Source of the DNA: Thermoanaerobaculaceae bacterium
GTDB lineage: Bacteria > Acidobacteriota > UBA4820
Direction: 5' to 3'
Assembly: GCA_012798145.1 (NCBI GenBank)
Contig: JAAZNT010000039.1
Span: forward strand, 1-9,677
Length of the DNA stretch: 9,677 nucleotides
Numbering within the stretch: the first letter of the stretch is position 1; the number at the start of each line of letters is the position of its first letter. Shown here piece after piece: positions 8,801-9,677 of the stretch. Position numbers and translations under genes: made by a program. The notes under the pieces are model-generated. The model was given only the letters and a program-made list of their open reading frames with translations. It made no database searches and was not told the origin of the DNA.

Positions 8801-9519
8801 TTGTCAGTTGTGGAAGCGACAATTTCACCATCTATTGAAAGTGTCAAACTTTCTATTCCATTCGGAGCGTCCGCAAGAACAGTAAAAGGCGCTGCTCCCG
8901 TTATCGTTGATATCGGATAAACGCATCCAAAATGCGGAGAAATAAATTCAAGATTTGGCGTAGGTGTCCCCTGTCCGGCGGTATAAATAAGAGAAACATC
9001 GTCAATCATAAATTTAGTTGGCTTTGTCCCATCTGTGGATGTTTCAAATCTTAGCGTTATTAATTTTCCCGCATAAGAGGTCAAATTGGGAATACTTATT
9101 GCCTGCCAATCACAAGAGTTAACATTGCTGTATTGAACAAGCATATCATTCAATGTTTCTCCTTTTATAATTACTTTTAAGAAGTCATGGGGCGTCTTGT
9201 CGTTGCCAGTTGATTTAATTTTCATTGCAAAAGAGAGTATCAAACTCTCAAGGTTCTGAGGAACAATCAATGACTGCTCAATAACATCAATTTCTTTATT
9301 CGTCCCTCCTAAGGTTACATATCTGTTTCCGCCATGAGGATTGCCGTTTTCATTTGGACCTGAAACCAAAACTCCTCCTTTTGTTGTCTCAACAACCCAA
9401 GGATACAGAGATTTGCTCTGCTCAAAGCCGCCGTTTACAATCAATTCAGTCGGAGTTTGAGAGAAATATCCAAAGGAAATCATCGCTGTCAAAACAATCA
9501 GAAAAATTATCTTTTTCAT
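5824..9519 (-). CDS. Large secreted protein: two jelly-roll modules, TIG-like modules, cysteine-rich core, three PKD domains
   Basis: Exported 1231-residue protein of unknown function. The signal peptide is MKKIIFLIVLTAMISFGYFS, with cleavage likely near residue 17-20. Residues ~24-175 form a carbohydrate-binding-like jelly roll (LIVNGGFE at the start, FMIDDVSLIY at the end). An Ig-like segment follows (~190-275), then a second jelly roll (~277-440, FYIDDIALYV). Residues ~460-590 and ~584-665 look like TIG/IPT or Ig-like modules (SIVDITP; IQILGVSPATFSVLGNESVTF). Residues ~668-965 match nothing I recognise; the region is rich in Cys (for example NRCIACG, TCNVSCISGDC), suggesting disulfides. 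The C-terminus carries three PKD domains (~968-1053, ~1055-1141, ~1143-1227), each with the signature W[NQ]FGDG. No catalytic motif is visible, so binding, adhesion or scaffolding is favoured. ATG at 9519 is supported by an AGGAGG site five bases upstream. Unlike its two neighbours, it ends in a PKD domain and lacks the FYFTR tail. It is probably the first gene of a two-gene operon. Confidence 0.92.
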   Translation of the reverse strand: MKKIIFLIVLTAMISFGYFSQTPTELIVNGGFEQSKSLYPWVVETTKGGVLVSGPNENGNPHGGNRYVTLGGTNKEIDVIEQSLIVPQNLESLILSFAMKIKSTGNDKTPHDFLKVIIKGETLNDMLVQYSNVNSCDWQAISIPNLTSYAGKLITLRFETSTDGTKPTKFMIDDVSLIYTAGQGTPTPNLEFISPHFGCVYPISTITGAAPFTVLADAPNGIESLTLSIDGEIVASTTDKRLDVPMNWSNLTPGPHTLEAELIDPIGERKLKRCEITSSNLLEGADFEGYYSGWVGATADEEFPLVKEFDSGFVYDGISSMQLGSLSGSFEFAEHFVAIPDDSEDVLTLSFFYKTASASTLIKDNSFSIYLIDIETSQSYFIGTITQPSSDWMLVRMPISMAALGVQPGKDYLLRFQANTAQGTKFTTFYIDDIALYVYSQTLAASASLKDEDGDIPGQNTPGCSIVDITPHKDPPNICSCGHTQHATVTITTYGFNLPQGTNISSSVLKVKFKIPNSTTGRQAQNVCVNGNIITCQVPDSSDKNNFNECDVKVKVVSSGQKAWSKGYTPPNESGTGEKGFFYGFPEKIQILGVSPATFSVLGNESVTFTANGLVAFRQIANGVCKTTSGYTKFPCIEAADGDEGRVKVKSLSNSCGSNVWSALWTRDGAPAVCAPPNRCIACGQLVSLRMWNPDATDPKSDSKWPAPKLTWKDWFQAVKQNALTFTKPPYPPSFTASMGYGPANSVGYKMNGVYLNKAIRPLNNATNKIIFSGSNIYRIQKVYNDNDSTCSYDDLRGPEAGTSDYGNKFAGWAPSHKPGLVQPKVETMDWGTISAPYLTYVPSFYGTSDCITLGQKCSWLFNNLDTLNPLPVDAFEVGPGENNITCNVSCISGDCSKISATPIATTTDGVSGCNKNLRSANVSLNIAKQASTTDIQATFKVEPKSDYGIVETLYYTFFFPYSGSGDLIVSIFPDKTSGPAPLTVYFTTAVSGGCGSYQYSWNFGDGQQGMGNEINHQFSQNGTYQVVLNVTEIGSGNCIGRTGSASVTITVGGNISATITANPESGPPPLNVNFACNPTGGSGYYTNFEWNFGDGQTDSGSNKMSVSHTYSNVGSYTATCKVTDSYGNTVQASKTITVSSGLTLSATASPTSSSSAPVEITFSCSVSGGQPPYSFLWQFGDGAESTEQNPKHTYNSNGIYSAKVTAVDGNGLSASKTITIKIGAISNPHL

Positions 9520-9524
9520 CTGAC

Positions 9525-9530
9525 CCTCCT
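9525..9530 (-). promoter_or_regulatory. Ribosome binding site of the PKD-domain gene
   Basis: The minus strand reads AGGAGG here, five bases before the ATG at 9517-9519. This is a full-strength Shine-Dalgarno site and decides the start. In the gene's own frame a TAA stop lies upstream at 9550-9552, so the coding region cannot extend much further. Confidence 0.9.

Positions 9531-9677
<147 letters not shown>

Overview
The window is bacterial DNA of moderately low GC content (roughly 40% by eye). It carries three long genes for exported, multi-domain, cysteine-rich surface or secreted proteins, and I see no RNA gene, transposon or CRISPR array. The lineage cannot be fixed from sequence alone. 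Codon use is AT-leaning and rich in AGA arginine codons, strong Shine-Dalgarno sites precede both complete genes, and subtilases of this type are widespread in environmental bacteria.

Layout: (1) Positions 1-4068, plus strand, hold a KP-43-type subtilisin-like serine protease with a complete catalytic set (Asp, His, oxyanion Asn, Ser), followed by a long tail of beta-sandwich modules. Its frame is open to the left edge and no signal peptide is visible, so the true start probably lies outside the window. (2) Positions 4099-5766, minus strand, hold a secreted beta-propeller-like repeat protein. It converges tail to tail with the protease across 30 bases. (3) Positions 5824-9519, minus strand, hold a 1231-residue secreted protein with two jelly-roll modules, Ig/TIG-like modules, an unrecognised cysteine-rich core and three C-terminal PKD domains. 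(4) Positions 9520-9677 are the leader upstream of gene 3. They contain its ribosome binding site, a short G-rich tract and a 47-base pure tetranucleotide repeat (TTGA on plus, TCAA on minus).

How the genes relate: genes 3 and 2 lie in the same direction 57 bases apart and are probably co-transcribed (3 then 2), with a GC-rich hairpin between them. The protease and the propeller protein look unrelated except at their last ~86 residues, which are clearly homologous and both end exactly in the residues FYFTR. This suggests a lineage-specific C-terminal targeting, secretion or anchoring domain. Because the genes converge, the DNA encoding this shared tail forms a perfect 17-base inverted repeat around the two stop codons. 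Protease and gene 3 also share a jelly-roll module style ending in an [F/I]-[L/I]-D-D-[I/V] strand. The most plausible reading is a locus for cell-surface or extracellular proteins acting on proteins or carbohydrates outside the cell. The substrate is unknown.

The strongest candidates for something new are the shared C-terminal domain, the coding inverted repeat it creates, the tetranucleotide repeat upstream of gene 3 (possible phase variation), and the unassigned core of gene 3.
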